Positions 43,599 to 53,918 of a DNA stretch of 64,000 nucleotides are shown here, one piece after another; the stretch's first letter is position 1, and every line of letters begins with the position of its first letter. Made by a program: the position numbers and the translations under genes. Source of the DNA: Arthrobacter sp. KBS0703 (GTDB lineage Bacteria; Actinomycetota; Actinomycetes; Actinomycetales; Micrococcaceae); contig NZ_MVDG02000002.1 of NCBI RefSeq assembly GCF_002008315.2, positions 248,001 to 312,000 on the forward strand, in the 5' to 3' direction. A model generated the notes under the pieces. The model made no database searches. It worked only from the letters and a program-made list of their open reading frames with translations, and was not told the DNA's origin.

Positions 43599-45208
43599 GC
43601 AATTCCGCATGGGGAGATTACGTCGCCCCGTCCGTCCCGCCGTCGTCCGTTCCCCCCGCCCCTGCTGACGTGACCGCCACCGCCGCCGGCCCGTCCGGAA
43701 ACGGCAGCGGGCCGTCAGGGAACGGTACCGGCCCGTCCGCAAACGGGGCCCATCCGTCCTCCAACGGCAGCGGGCCGTCAGGGAATGGTACCGGGCCCGC
43801 GGGAAACGGCACGGCCCCCGCCGGCCTTTCCCTGTCCGTCATCGGGACCGGGTATCTGGGCACCACGCATGCCGTGTGCATGGCGCTCCTGGGCCACCGT
43901 GTGGTGGGAATCGACGTCGACGAGGCCAAGGTCGCGGCGCTTTCGCGCGGCAAGCCGCCGTTTTTCGAACCGGGCCTCAAGAAGCTCCTGCGGATCATGC
44001 TGGAAAGCGGCAGGCTGACGTTTACCAGCGATTTCTCCGCGGCCCGCGGCGCCGACATTCACTTCGTGTGCGTCGGCACCCCGCAGGAGGCAGACTCCCC
44101 GGCGGCCGACCTCCGCTTCGTGGACGCGGCGCTCGCCCGGCTGGCCCCGCACCTGGACCGGCACTGCCTGGTCGCGGGAAAGTCCACCGTCCCGATCGGC
44201 ACGGCGGAACGGCTCACGGAGTTCGTCCGCGCCAGCTCCCCCGCGGGCAGGCTCGCGGAGCTGGCCTGGAACCCGGAGTTCCTGCGCGAAGGGCATGCGG
44301 TGGAGGACACCCTGCACCCGGACCGGCTGGTGTTCGGTGTTGCATCCGAGTGGGCACGGGACCGGCTCGCGGTCTGCTACGCGCCGATCATCGCGCAGGA
44401 GACTCCGGTGGTGGTCACGGACCTCGCCACGGCCGAGCTGGTCAAGGCCGCCGCAAATTCCTTCCTGGCCACCAAGATCTCCTACATCAACGCGATGGCG
44501 GAGGTGTGCGAGGCGACGGGCGCCGACGTCAACGACCTGGCCAGGGCGCTCTCCTACGACACCCGCATCGGCGGCCGGTTCCTCAAGCCGGGCCTGGGCT
44601 TCGGCGGCGGCTGCCTCCCGAAGGACATCCGCGCCTTCACCCACCGGGCCAGGGAACTCGGCGTCGGGCAGGCTGTGGGGTTCCTGCGGGAGGTGGATGC
44701 CATCAACCAGCGGCGGCGCCAGCGCACGGTGGATCTCATCACCGAGATGGCCTGCGGGGACCTGGCCGGCGTGCGGGTCACCGTCCTGGGCGCCGCCTTC
44801 AAGCCCGACTCGGACGACATCCGCGACGCTCCCGCCCTGGATGTTGCCCGCATGCTCCATCAGGCCGGGGCCAGGGTGACCGTGTACGACCCCAAGGCCA
44901 TGGACAACGCCCGCCGGAGCTACCCGGACCTGGCCTATGCCGGCTCGCTGGAGGCCGCTGTGACGGGCGCCGAGATCGTGGCGCTCCTGACGGAATGGGA
45001 CGTGTTCCGGCGTGCCGATCCGGCCGCGCTGGGCGAACTGGTGCAGCTGCGGAACATCGTGGACGGCCGGCACGCGCTGGACGCCGACGCCTACCGGGCC
45101 GCCGGCTGGGACTACCGCGCCCTCGGAGCTCCCACCCGCCTGCCGGCGCGGACGCAGGCATCCCGGCGGCTTGAACCGGCGCCAAGGGACGCGTCACTGG
45201 GTGTTTAG
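43595..45208 (+). CDS. ugd: UDP-glucose 6-dehydrogenase with Gly-Asn-Gly-rich N-terminus
   Basis: A 537-residue dehydrogenase making UDP-glucuronate. The NAD fold starts only at residue 84 (IGTGYLG); the first 76 residues are a low-complexity GPSGNG-type linker encoded by repeated DNA. Catalytic Cys340 lies in GGGCLPKD, and KSTVPIGTAE, WNPEFLREGHAVED and LGAAFKPDSDDIRDAPALD are all present. It ends the cluster and could supply uronic acid to its glycosyltransferases. The GNG extension is absent from ordinary family members and is likely disordered. Confidence 0.93.
   Translation: MSNSAWGDYVAPSVPPSSVPPAPADVTATAAGPSGNGSGPSGNGTGPSANGAHPSSNGSGPSGNGTGPAGNGTAPAGLSLSVIGTGYLGTTHAVCMALLGHRVVGIDVDEAKVAALSRGKPPFFEPGLKKLLRIMLESGRLTFTSDFSAARGADIHFVCVGTPQEADSPAADLRFVDAALARLAPHLDRHCLVAGKSTVPIGTAERLTEFVRASSPAGRLAELAWNPEFLREGHAVEDTLHPDRLVFGVASEWARDRLAVCYAPIIAQETPVVVTDLATAELVKAAANSFLATKISYINAMAEVCEATGADVNDLARALSYDTRIGGRFLKPGLGFGGGCLPKDIRAFTHRARELGVGQAVGFLREVDAINQRRRQRTVDLITEMACGDLAGVRVTVLGAAFKPDSDDIRDAPALDVARMLHQAGARVTVYDPKAMDNARRSYPDLAYAGSLEAAVTGAEIVALLTEWDVFRRADPAALGELVQLRNIVDGRHALDADAYRAAGWDYRALGAPTRLPARTQASRRLEPAPRDASLGV
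43688..43822 (+). repeat. GPSGNG-encoding imperfect repeats in ugd
   Basis: Several imperfect direct repeats of about 24 bp encode GPSGNGSG / GPSGNGTG units at ugd residues 32-76. Confidence 0.75.
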
Positions 45209-45903
45209 GGGTTTCTGGGTTAGCCGTGATGTGGATGGTGTGTCGTGATCTGGGGGCAGAGGGCCCGTTGTCAGGAAATGCCTGTCAGAGCGCCGGGTCA
45301 GGTGCTCCGGCGGGCTTGGTGCGGGTTTGCGTCAGGTGCAGCTGCAGTTTCGCTTCTGCTTCCCGCCGACGCCGAGCCTGCTCGCGCAGTTGCCGTGTTG
45401 CCTCGGAGCCTTCGGGATGGAACATTCCGGCTGATCGATTGCGGGGAGCGCCACCGCCGGAGGGTGCCGCCGCCATCAGTTCTTCGCTCATGCCCCATGG
45501 TCACACGCACATGTTCACGCGGGAAGATCTCCGGGCGTAGCGTGACCGGATCGGAATCTTGCGGCAATCGTGCCGCGATCATAAGGGCCGGCGGCGCTTG
45601 GGAAGGCACCTGGGGCGAATACAGATCACTCGCCAGGCTCTTGCCGTCGGCCCCACATCAATTCTAGGAAAGAATCCGCCGCCGAGACAGTGCTTTGGGG
45701 AGCCAGCATCCTTTACATCAAATGAGCTTTCGTTGCCTTCGCGTCCACGTTCTTCGTTCGAGCCAGCCGGAGGACATGAGATCGAACAGGCGTGCGGTGC
45801 CCGGGCCAACGCCGCCCTGCTGCGCAGCGGGTGAGGACGCCGACACCCTCCGACGTGAGTGACGGTGTGACCCCTGAGAGTGCAGGCAGAATAGGATGGG
45901 CAG
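45209..45903. other. Intergenic region between ugd and the LacI gene
   Basis: Nearly 700 bp, mostly without coding character. One small minus-strand frame (45285-45491) is listed separately. No terminator with T run was recognised after ugd. Confidence 0.5.
45285..45491 (-). CDS. Possible small hypothetical protein
   Basis: 68 residues starting MSEELMAAAPSGGG with a charged helix RQLREQARRRREAEAKLQLH. ATGGGGC lies just before the ATG as a weak ribosome-binding site. No family recognised; it may be spurious. Confidence 0.3.
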   Translation of the reverse strand: MSEELMAAAPSGGGAPRNRSAGMFHPEGSEATRQLREQARRRREAEAKLQLHLTQTRTKPAGAPDPAL

Positions 45904-46959
45904 GTGACGGAACGCGTTGGCCGCAGGGGCCGGAAGGACAACCAGCCGGTAACGCTCAGTCTTATTGCGGAGCAGGTCGGGACGACTGCGGCGACTGTCT
46001 CCCGGGTTCTGGCCCGGCCGGAAGCCCAGGCGAAGACAGCCCTCGCAAAGCGGGTCTGGGTGACAGCCAAGGAGCTAAACTACCGGCCCAACACCCTTGC
46101 CGCCAGCTTGCGAACCAAACGCAGCAACGTAATCGGTGTGACGATTCCCCGAATGCGCGATGAAGTACTTGCCCTGATGTACGAAGGCATCGAAAGCGTG
46201 TTGGCTGAAAGCGGCTATCAGACCCTTGCAGTGACTACCAATGACGATCCTGTTCAGCAAAAGGAGAAAATTGAACTTCTCATCCGCCGCCAGGTGGATG
46301 GTCTTCTCATAGGTGACGCACTGGTTGGCGGAGCGGCGCTGGCCGACGTTCGCAGGTCAGGGACCCCCAATGTTCTCTATAACCGACGCGCCAGTGGCTA
46401 CACATCCGTCACTTGCAATGACTACATTGGCGGGCAGTTGGCGGCCGAGCACCTGCTGGGAATCACCACGGGTCCCTTGGCGGTGTACGCGGGCATGGAC
46501 TACGCCACGAACCTGCAGGACCGGGCCCGGGGATTCATGGAAAGGGTTGGTGTGGCTGGCCGCACACTCAGCAACAATTCTGTGATCAATGGTTCGATTT
46601 ATGCGGAGGCCGGCGAGGAAGCAGCAGCACGGCTGCTGTTGTCGCCTCCTTTTCCCGAGGGCGTCTTCCTCGTCAACGACATGGCAGCGATCGGGTTCAT
46701 GGGCGAATGCTCCAGACGGGGGTTCTCCGTGGGAAAGGACATCAAAGTTGTGGGGTTCAACGATGTCTCCGTTTCTGGGATCACCGTTCCCAGCTTGACC
46801 ACAATACGCAGCCCCATGAATGACATTGGCAGACTGGCGGCTCTGACTCTGCTGAATAAGATCGCGGGGAAGCGTGTGAGCTCTGCGCAACTGAGCCCGT
46901 CTCTCATTGTTCGCAGCTCCACCGACAGCGGGCTCGGGTCCAAGGCCGGACACAAATAG
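45904..46959 (+). CDS. LacI-family transcriptional regulator
   Basis: A 351-residue LacI repressor. The DNA-binding domain is VTLSLIAEQVGTTAATVSRV followed by the hinge ELNYRPNTLAASLRT, and residues about 70-340 form the periplasmic-binding-protein-like sensor (NVIGVTIPRM, VKVVGFNDVSVSG-like segment near 285). GTG start at 45904. It precedes the MFS-amidase operon, whose promoter region holds two GTAATCGATTAC palindromes of the LacI type, so it most likely controls that operon. Composition is less GC-rich than the flanks. Confidence 0.92.
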   Translation: MTERVGRRGRKDNQPVTLSLIAEQVGTTAATVSRVLARPEAQAKTALAKRVWVTAKELNYRPNTLAASLRTKRSNVIGVTIPRMRDEVLALMYEGIESVLAESGYQTLAVTTNDDPVQQKEKIELLIRRQVDGLLIGDALVGGAALADVRRSGTPNVLYNRRASGYTSVTCNDYIGGQLAAEHLLGITTGPLAVYAGMDYATNLQDRARGFMERVGVAGRTLSNNSVINGSIYAEAGEEAAARLLLSPPFPEGVFLVNDMAAIGFMGECSRRGFSVGKDIKVVGFNDVSVSGITVPSLTTIRSPMNDIGRLAALTLLNKIAGKRVSSAQLSPSLIVRSSTDSGLGSKAGHK

Positions 46960-47079
46960 TTCGAGCGGTTTAGCACCACGATGATCGCAGCCCTCCCCGC
47001 GGGCTCAACTGAAGCACCAAAGACAGCGGCCAGAAGACGCATCCACCCCTAGATGGAACGGACGCCATAGGCGTGAGCG

Positions 47080-47116
47080 TGTAATCGATTACGCATGTCA
47101 TGTGTAATCGATTACA
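47080..47116. promoter_or_regulatory. Tandem LacI-type operators
   Basis: TGTAATCGATTACG (47080-47093) and TGTAATCGATTACA (47103-47116) share a perfect 12-bp palindrome; centres are 23 bp apart. They lie just upstream of the promoter of the MFS gene. Confidence 0.85.
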
Positions 47117-47123
47117 AAAACTG

Positions 47124-47153
47124 TTGACCTGTGATGGGAGTCACCCTTACTGT
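47124..47153 (+). promoter_or_regulatory. Promoter of the MFS-amidase operon
   Basis: TTGACC (47124-47129), 18-bp spacer, TACTGT (47148-47153). Initiation about 7 nt downstream would coincide with the ATG at 47160, implying a leaderless transcript. Confidence 0.6.
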
Positions 47154-47159
47154 TGTGGC

Positions 47160-48509
47160 ATGTCGAACAGAGTCGGCCTGACGGAACAGGTCAAAACAGT
47201 CACCCGAGCGACGAGATTCCGTTATCTCGTGCTCCTTGGCATCGTGGTAATTACCGTCGTGAATTATGTTGACCGCGGCGCGATCGCTTATGCGGCCAGC
47301 GGGATTATTGGTGAGTACAGGCTGGACCCCGTCGCCTGGGGGCAGATTCTCGGCTTCTTTGGCTACGGATACATGTTCGGGGCTCTGGCCGGGGGGTTCC
47401 TGGCTGACAGGAAGGGCCCCAAATGGACAATGACGGCCGCCTGCGCGGCATGGTCGGTCCTTGTCGTTGCAGTCGTCATCGCGGGCGACATTGGTCTGCA
47501 GTTGTTCGGCTCCGCCCTTGTGGGCTTCGCGATATTCCGAATTGGATTCGGGTTCGCAGAGGGGCCGACGTACGCCACCATCAATCGGACTGTCGCGAAC
47601 TGGTCCACGGTCAAAGAACGCGGTTTCATGTCCGCATTTGGCCTGCTGGGGACACCCCTCGGAGCATTGCTGTCAGCGCCCGTCGCCGTTGGCCTGATCA
47701 CGCTGACCGGGGGCTGGCGCTGGATGTTCGTCGTCCTGGGCGTCCTTGGGCTGGTCTGGCTTTTGTGGTGGCAGCTTCTTTTCACCAACAAGCCAGAAGA
47801 AAACCCGCGCGTCAATTCCCAGGAGCTGGCGCGGATTCAGACAGCTGATGTGACCGGGTGGAATGCGGACGGCTTCGCCGGCGGTGCGAATGCCAAATGG
47901 TACGAGTTCTTCCTCAGCAGGACTCTGATCTTCAACGCTCTTGGCTACTTTTCTTTCATGTACGTCAACTTCATGATTCTCAGCTGGACTCCCAGGTACT
48001 TGGAATCCGAGTTCGGCTTCAAGCTCGGGTCGTTGTGGTACTTGGGCATGGTGCCCTGGATCGGCGCCTGCTTCACTGTTGTACTCGGCGGAAAAATCTC
48101 CGACTGGCTACGTCAGAAGACGGGGAGCCTGTGGATCGCCAGAAGCGGATTTGCGATGTTGTCGTTGGCCCTGACCACAATCTGCTTCTGCTTCATTCCC
48201 ACCCTGGACAACCCGACAGCCGTGCTTCTCGTCATGGCGCTCGGGAATGCCCTCAACTCCCTGCCTAACGCTGTCTATTGGACAGTTCTGATTGACACCG
48301 TGCCGGCCAAATCGGCCAGTTTCGCAGGAATGACCCACTTCTTTGCCAACATTGCGACAGTCGTAGCCCCGACGCTCACCGGTTTCCTGGTCGCGGCGCA
48401 CGGATTCGACTCCATGTTTATTGCAACCGCTGTAGCAACCTGCATCGGCGTTGTAGCCATGGCCTTCGTTCAGCCTGGTCGGTTCCGACGTAGCAAGGTG
48501 AGCGCGTGA
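47160..48509 (+). CDS. MFS transporter, anion:cation symporter type
   Basis: A 449-residue, 12-helix MFS carrier. NYVDRGAIAYAASGI in helix 1 and FGYGYMFGALAGGFLADRKG between helices 2 and 3 match the ACS family that imports sugar acids and other organic anions. ATG 47160 has no ribosome-binding site and sits where transcription should begin. Its stop overlaps the amidase start (GTGA). With the amidase it forms an uptake-and-hydrolysis pair; the substrate is probably an acidic amide, but this is inference. Confidence 0.88.
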   Translation: MSNRVGLTEQVKTVTRATRFRYLVLLGIVVITVVNYVDRGAIAYAASGIIGEYRLDPVAWGQILGFFGYGYMFGALAGGFLADRKGPKWTMTAACAAWSVLVVAVVIAGDIGLQLFGSALVGFAIFRIGFGFAEGPTYATINRTVANWSTVKERGFMSAFGLLGTPLGALLSAPVAVGLITLTGGWRWMFVVLGVLGLVWLLWWQLLFTNKPEENPRVNSQELARIQTADVTGWNADGFAGGANAKWYEFFLSRTLIFNALGYFSFMYVNFMILSWTPRYLESEFGFKLGSLWYLGMVPWIGACFTVVLGGKISDWLRQKTGSLWIARSGFAMLSLALTTICFCFIPTLDNPTAVLLVMALGNALNSLPNAVYWTVLIDTVPAKSASFAGMTHFFANIATVVAPTLTGFLVAAHGFDSMFIATAVATCIGVVAMAFVQPGRFRRSKVSA

Positions 48510-49888
48510 CTACGTCTGTAAGACAAATAGCTGATGAGATACGTTCCGCTTCGACGACGGCTTCCGCTGTCACACTCCAAGCGGCGAACGGAGTCGCCGC
48601 TTCCAACAAGCATCTAAATGCCTGGCTTACGATGAACGGCGAAGCCGAGAGTGATGCACAAAGAATCGATCACGAACGCTCACTGGTCAACAAAGGAGGC
48701 GTGCTGTCGGGGGTGCCTTGTGGCATCAAAGACCTCATTGATGCGGCCGGTATGCCCACCACCGCGGGGTCAAACTTCCCACACCAAATCGCCACGGAGG
48801 ACGCTGGCGTCGTCAAATTGCTCCGAGCCGCCGGCGCGGTCATCCTCGGCAAAACCGCCACCCACGAGTTCGCGTTCGGACCCACCGGAGACATTGCCGC
48901 CACTGGTCCAACCTTCAACCCGCATGACCTGACAAAGATGTCCGGCGGCTCCAGCAGCGGTTCCGGTGCAGCCGTAGCTGCTGGCCACGTTCCTTTCGCA
49001 TTAGGTACGGATACGGGTGGTTCCGTCAGAATCCCTGCGGCACTGTGCGGAACTGTTGGCCTGCGCCCCACTTCCGGAACGGTGGACGCTACCGGTGTCA
49101 TACCGCTCGCGCCGACCCTGGACACCGTCGGCATTCTTGCTTCGGATGTCGATGGCGTGTCCCGCGTCTGGGGCGTGATTTCGGAGACTGCCTCGGACGC
49201 GGTCATGGCGGTTCCCGGGGCGGTAAAGGTTGGGCTGATAACCGATGGGTTTTACTCGAAGGTAAGTACTGAAGTCGCGGATTCCATGACGAACGCTGTA
49301 CGTGCCCTGCGTAACGCCGGAGTTATCGTCAGCGACGTTACTCTCGGGTGGTTAGAGGAATCGATCTCGGTGTACGACCATATTCAAAGCGCCGAAGCCG
49401 TGGCAACCCACCGCCAGCGACTTCTGGAACACCCGGAGCTTTTTCAGGACGAAGTGCGGACGAGGCTTCAAGGAGCCCAGAGGGTGCAGGAGAGGGAGTA
49501 TCGCTCGGCGCTCACTCGAAGGAGCCAGTGGCAGGCTCGCGTCGACGAATATTTCGGGGATTGCGATGTGCTGATTTGCCCTACAGCTCCGATCACTGCA
49601 CCCCTGATCGGGCAGCGGTCCGGTTTCGATGCCGGATGGACAAACGCCAAAGAGGCCCTGCTAAATTTCACTAGTCCTTGGAGTGTCCTTGGCGTTCCGG
49701 CCCTCGCACTGCCCATGGGAAAGGGCTCTGACGGGATGCCGACTTCCGTTCAGCTCATTGGCAGGCCGAAATGTGAACAAACGGTGTTCTCAGTTGCCCT
49801 GCTTCTCGAGGAGCTCGTTAGGGCAAAGAACTCTCCGTTGGCGCATTCGCATGCGGAGAGCGCACGGGTGATAACGGCCATCTGTTAG
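48506..49888 (+). CDS. Amidase-signature hydrolase
   Basis: A 460-residue amidase-signature enzyme hydrolysing a C-N amide bond. The Ser-cisSer-Lys triad is visible: Lys75 in GIKD, the Ser149-151 run in GGSSSGSG and nucleophile Ser173 in TDTGGSVRIP. GTG start overlaps the MFS stop. A C-terminal cap as in allophanate hydrolase is absent. Substrate unknown; its closeness to the glyoxylate/allantoin genes allows a ureide or oxamate-like compound, but the operator and composition suggest an independent unit. Confidence 0.88.
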   Translation: MTTSVRQIADEIRSASTTASAVTLQAANGVAASNKHLNAWLTMNGEAESDAQRIDHERSLVNKGGVLSGVPCGIKDLIDAAGMPTTAGSNFPHQIATEDAGVVKLLRAAGAVILGKTATHEFAFGPTGDIAATGPTFNPHDLTKMSGGSSSGSGAAVAAGHVPFALGTDTGGSVRIPAALCGTVGLRPTSGTVDATGVIPLAPTLDTVGILASDVDGVSRVWGVISETASDAVMAVPGAVKVGLITDGFYSKVSTEVADSMTNAVRALRNAGVIVSDVTLGWLEESISVYDHIQSAEAVATHRQRLLEHPELFQDEVRTRLQGAQRVQEREYRSALTRRSQWQARVDEYFGDCDVLICPTAPITAPLIGQRSGFDAGWTNAKEALLNFTSPWSVLGVPALALPMGKGSDGMPTSVQLIGRPKCEQTVFSVALLLEELVRAKNSPLAHSHAESARVITAIC

Positions 49889-49980
49889 CGGCAAGTGTTG
49901 GCCCCTAGTCGACCCGTCCAAGGCCAAGACCCAACCCCTCCCAAGGAACCCACCGAAGACTGAGCTGTTGCATCGTTGTT

Positions 49981-50018
49981 CATGAGTGGCCGTCACACGA
50001 TAGTGACGGCCACTCATG
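49981..50018 (+). terminator. Perfect hairpin terminator after the amidase gene
   Basis: CATGAGTGGCCGTCAC (49981-49996) and its exact complement (50003-50018) around ACGATA. Confidence 0.75.
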
Positions 50019-50119
50019 TGTCTGCAGGCACCATCGGCCTGGCCCGGCCCAGGCGGAGTGTCTTGGACCTCCTTAAGCACCACCCCCTTGACTCCCACTC
50101 GCGCCTTCCCTAAACTTTT

Positions 50120-50155
50120 CATAAAGCAGAATCTAAATTCCACAAAGCGGAATCT
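50120..50155 (+). promoter_or_regulatory. IclR-like direct repeat upstream of hyi
   Basis: CATAAAGCAGAATCT (50120-50134) and CACAAAGCGGAATCT (50141-50155) are spaced 21 bp. The second, with flanking TT, reads TTCCACAAAGCGGAA, near-palindromic like IclR/AllR-type sites. It lies about 60 bp before hyi, so it probably controls the glyoxylate operon; the binder is not encoded next to it. Confidence 0.5.
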
Positions 50156-50212
50156 CGAAAGAGCCAAGTTAGCGGGAAGATAGATCAAAGCCCCTCCTCG
50201 GAAGGACCTACG

Positions 50213-51013
50213 ATGACGTACACAGTGAACTGCTCCATCCTCCTGGCGGAGCTGCCCTTGCTCGAGCGCCCCGCTGCCGCGAAGGCGGCCGGTTTTGACG
50301 CCGTCGAGTTCTGGTGGCCCTTCGAATCGTCCGTCCCCACCGACGCCGAGACCACCGCCTTCGAACGCGCAATCACCGACGCCGGCGTCCAGCTCTCCGG
50401 CCTGAACTTCAATGCCGGCAACATGCCCGGTGGCGACCGCGGCCTCACGTCGTGGCCCGCACGCTCCACCGAATTCCGCGACAACATCGATGTCGTCGCA
50501 GGCATCGGCGAGCGCCTGGGATGCAAGGCATTCAACGCCCTCTACGGCAACCGCGTCGACGGCGAATCCGCGGAGAAGCAGGACGCCGTCGGCGCCGAAA
50601 ACCTCGCGGCGGCGGCTGCCGGAGTGGCCCGCATCGGCGGCACCGTCCTCCTCGAACCCGTCAGCGGCGCACCCAGGTACCCGCTCCTCACGGCTGCCGA
50701 CGCCCTGAAGGTCATCGCCCGGGTCAGGGAAGAATCCGGCGCCGGCAACGTCAAGCTCCTCGCCGACTTCTACCACCTGGCGGTCAACGGGGACGACGTC
50801 GCCGCCGTCATCGAGAACCACGCCAAGGACTTCGGCCACATCCAGATCGCCGACAACCCCGGCCGCGGGGCACCCGGAACCGGGCAGCTTCCCCTCGGCG
50901 AGTGGATCGCCCGCAGCCGCGAACTCGGCTACGACGGCTACATCGGCCTCGAGTACAAGGAACCGGCGGACACGGCCTTCAGCTGGGCCATCCGCGCACA
51001 CGCTTCTAACTAG
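50213..51013 (+). CDS. hyi: Hydroxypyruvate isomerase
   Basis: A 266-residue TIM-barrel enzyme interconverting hydroxypyruvate and tartronate semialdehyde. The metal/catalytic Glu residues lie in VLLEPVSGAPRYPL and GYIGLEYKEP; DFYHLAVNGDDV and HIQIADNPGRGAPGTG are typical. GGAAGGA precedes the ATG. First gene of hyi-garR-gcl-glxK-allB. Confidence 0.95.
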   Translation: MTYTVNCSILLAELPLLERPAAAKAAGFDAVEFWWPFESSVPTDAETTAFERAITDAGVQLSGLNFNAGNMPGGDRGLTSWPARSTEFRDNIDVVAGIGERLGCKAFNALYGNRVDGESAEKQDAVGAENLAAAAAGVARIGGTVLLEPVSGAPRYPLLTAADALKVIARVREESGAGNVKLLADFYHLAVNGDDVAAVIENHAKDFGHIQIADNPGRGAPGTGQLPLGEWIARSRELGYDGYIGLEYKEPADTAFSWAIRAHASN

Positions 51014-51068
51014 CGGTTTCGACAAGCTCAACCAGCGAATTACCCACAGACTTCAGTAAGGATCAATC

Positions 51069-51947
51069 ATGAGCAACGTTTCAGTCATCGGACTCGGCAT
51101 CATGGGACTGCCCATGGCCATCAACCTCGTCAAGGCCGGGCACACCGTCACCGGCTTCAACCGCAGCCAGGACAAGATCGACAAACTCGTCTCCGAAGGC
51201 GGCAAGGGCGCCACGAGCATCGCTGACGCCGTCAAGGACGCCGACGTCGTCATCACCATGGTGCCGGACTCCCCCGATGTTGAGGGCGTCGTCAGCGGCG
51301 CCGACGGCATCTTCGCCAACGCGAAGCAGGGCACCCTCTGGATCGACGCCAGCAGCATCCGCCCGGACGTCGCCAAGCGCCTCTCCGACGACGCCCGCGC
51401 AGCAGGCATCCGCCCCCTCGACGCACCGGTCTCCGGCGGCGAACAGGGCGCCATCGACGCAGCCCTCTCCATCATGGTGGGCGGCGACGCGGCCGACTTT
51501 GAGGCCGCACAGGACGTCCTCAACGCCGTCGGCAAGACCATCGTCCACGTCGGCCCGTCGGGCTCCGGCCAGACCGTCAAGGCCGCCAACCAGCTGATCG
51601 TCGCGGTCAACATCGAGGTCCTCGGCGAGGCCATCGCGTTCCTCGAGGCCTACGGCGTGGACACCGACGCCGCCCTCAAGGTCCTGGGCGGCGGCCTGGC
51701 CGGCTCCAAGGTCCTGGACCAGAAGGGCCAGAAGATGCTCGACCGCAACTTCGACCCTGGCTTCCGCCTGGCCCTCCACCACAAGGACCTGGGCATCGTC
51801 ACCTCCGCCGCCCGCGAAGCCAACGTCGCCCTCCCGCTCGGCGCCGTCGCCGCACAGCTTGTGGCCGCCACCGTCAACCAGGGCGACGGCGGCCTGGACC
51901 ACTCGGGCCTCTTCAAGCAGGTCCTCCAGCTCTCTGGCCGGAAGTAA
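51069..51947 (+). CDS. garR: Tartronate semialdehyde reductase
   Basis: A 292-residue beta-hydroxyacid dehydrogenase reducing tartronate semialdehyde to D-glycerate. NAD(P) motif GLGIMGLPMAINLVKAGH at the N-terminus, substrate loop DAPVSGGEQGA and the catalytic Lys in GQTVKAANQ are intact. AAGGATC lies before the ATG. Second gene of the glyoxylate operon; glxR is an equivalent name. Confidence 0.95.
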   Translation: MSNVSVIGLGIMGLPMAINLVKAGHTVTGFNRSQDKIDKLVSEGGKGATSIADAVKDADVVITMVPDSPDVEGVVSGADGIFANAKQGTLWIDASSIRPDVAKRLSDDARAAGIRPLDAPVSGGEQGAIDAALSIMVGGDAADFEAAQDVLNAVGKTIVHVGPSGSGQTVKAANQLIVAVNIEVLGEAIAFLEAYGVDTDAALKVLGGGLAGSKVLDQKGQKMLDRNFDPGFRLALHHKDLGIVTSAAREANVALPLGAVAAQLVAATVNQGDGGLDHSGLFKQVLQLSGRK

Positions 51948-52004
51948 CCCGGGCGGAAGTAAAGCACCTCCGGCAGTAGCCGGACAACAAGCAAAACCGG
52001 AGAT

Positions 52005-52030
52005 CCGCCGTCGTACATGAACGACGGCGG
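52005..52030 (+). terminator. Hairpin between garR and gcl
   Basis: CCGCCGTCGT (52005-52014) and complement (52021-52030) around ACATGA, extendable by outer ACCGG/CCGGT pairs. There is no T run and the operon continues, so it may attenuate or stabilise the transcript rather than end it. Confidence 0.5.
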
Positions 52031-52105
52031 CTCCCCCGGTACACCCAAAAACATACCCAAAATTCAGCCCGTAAAGGGCACCCCAAAGCTTTCAAGGAGC
52101 ACACC

Positions 52106-53884
<1,779 letters not shown>

Positions 53885-53918
53885 TCTGCAGCGCTCAGCA
53901 CTAAAGACAGGCACTGCA

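Noticed and set aside
43697..43800. CRISPR-like array in the ugd repeats
   Set aside because: The repeats are imperfect, contiguous, coding and in frame; there are no spacers.
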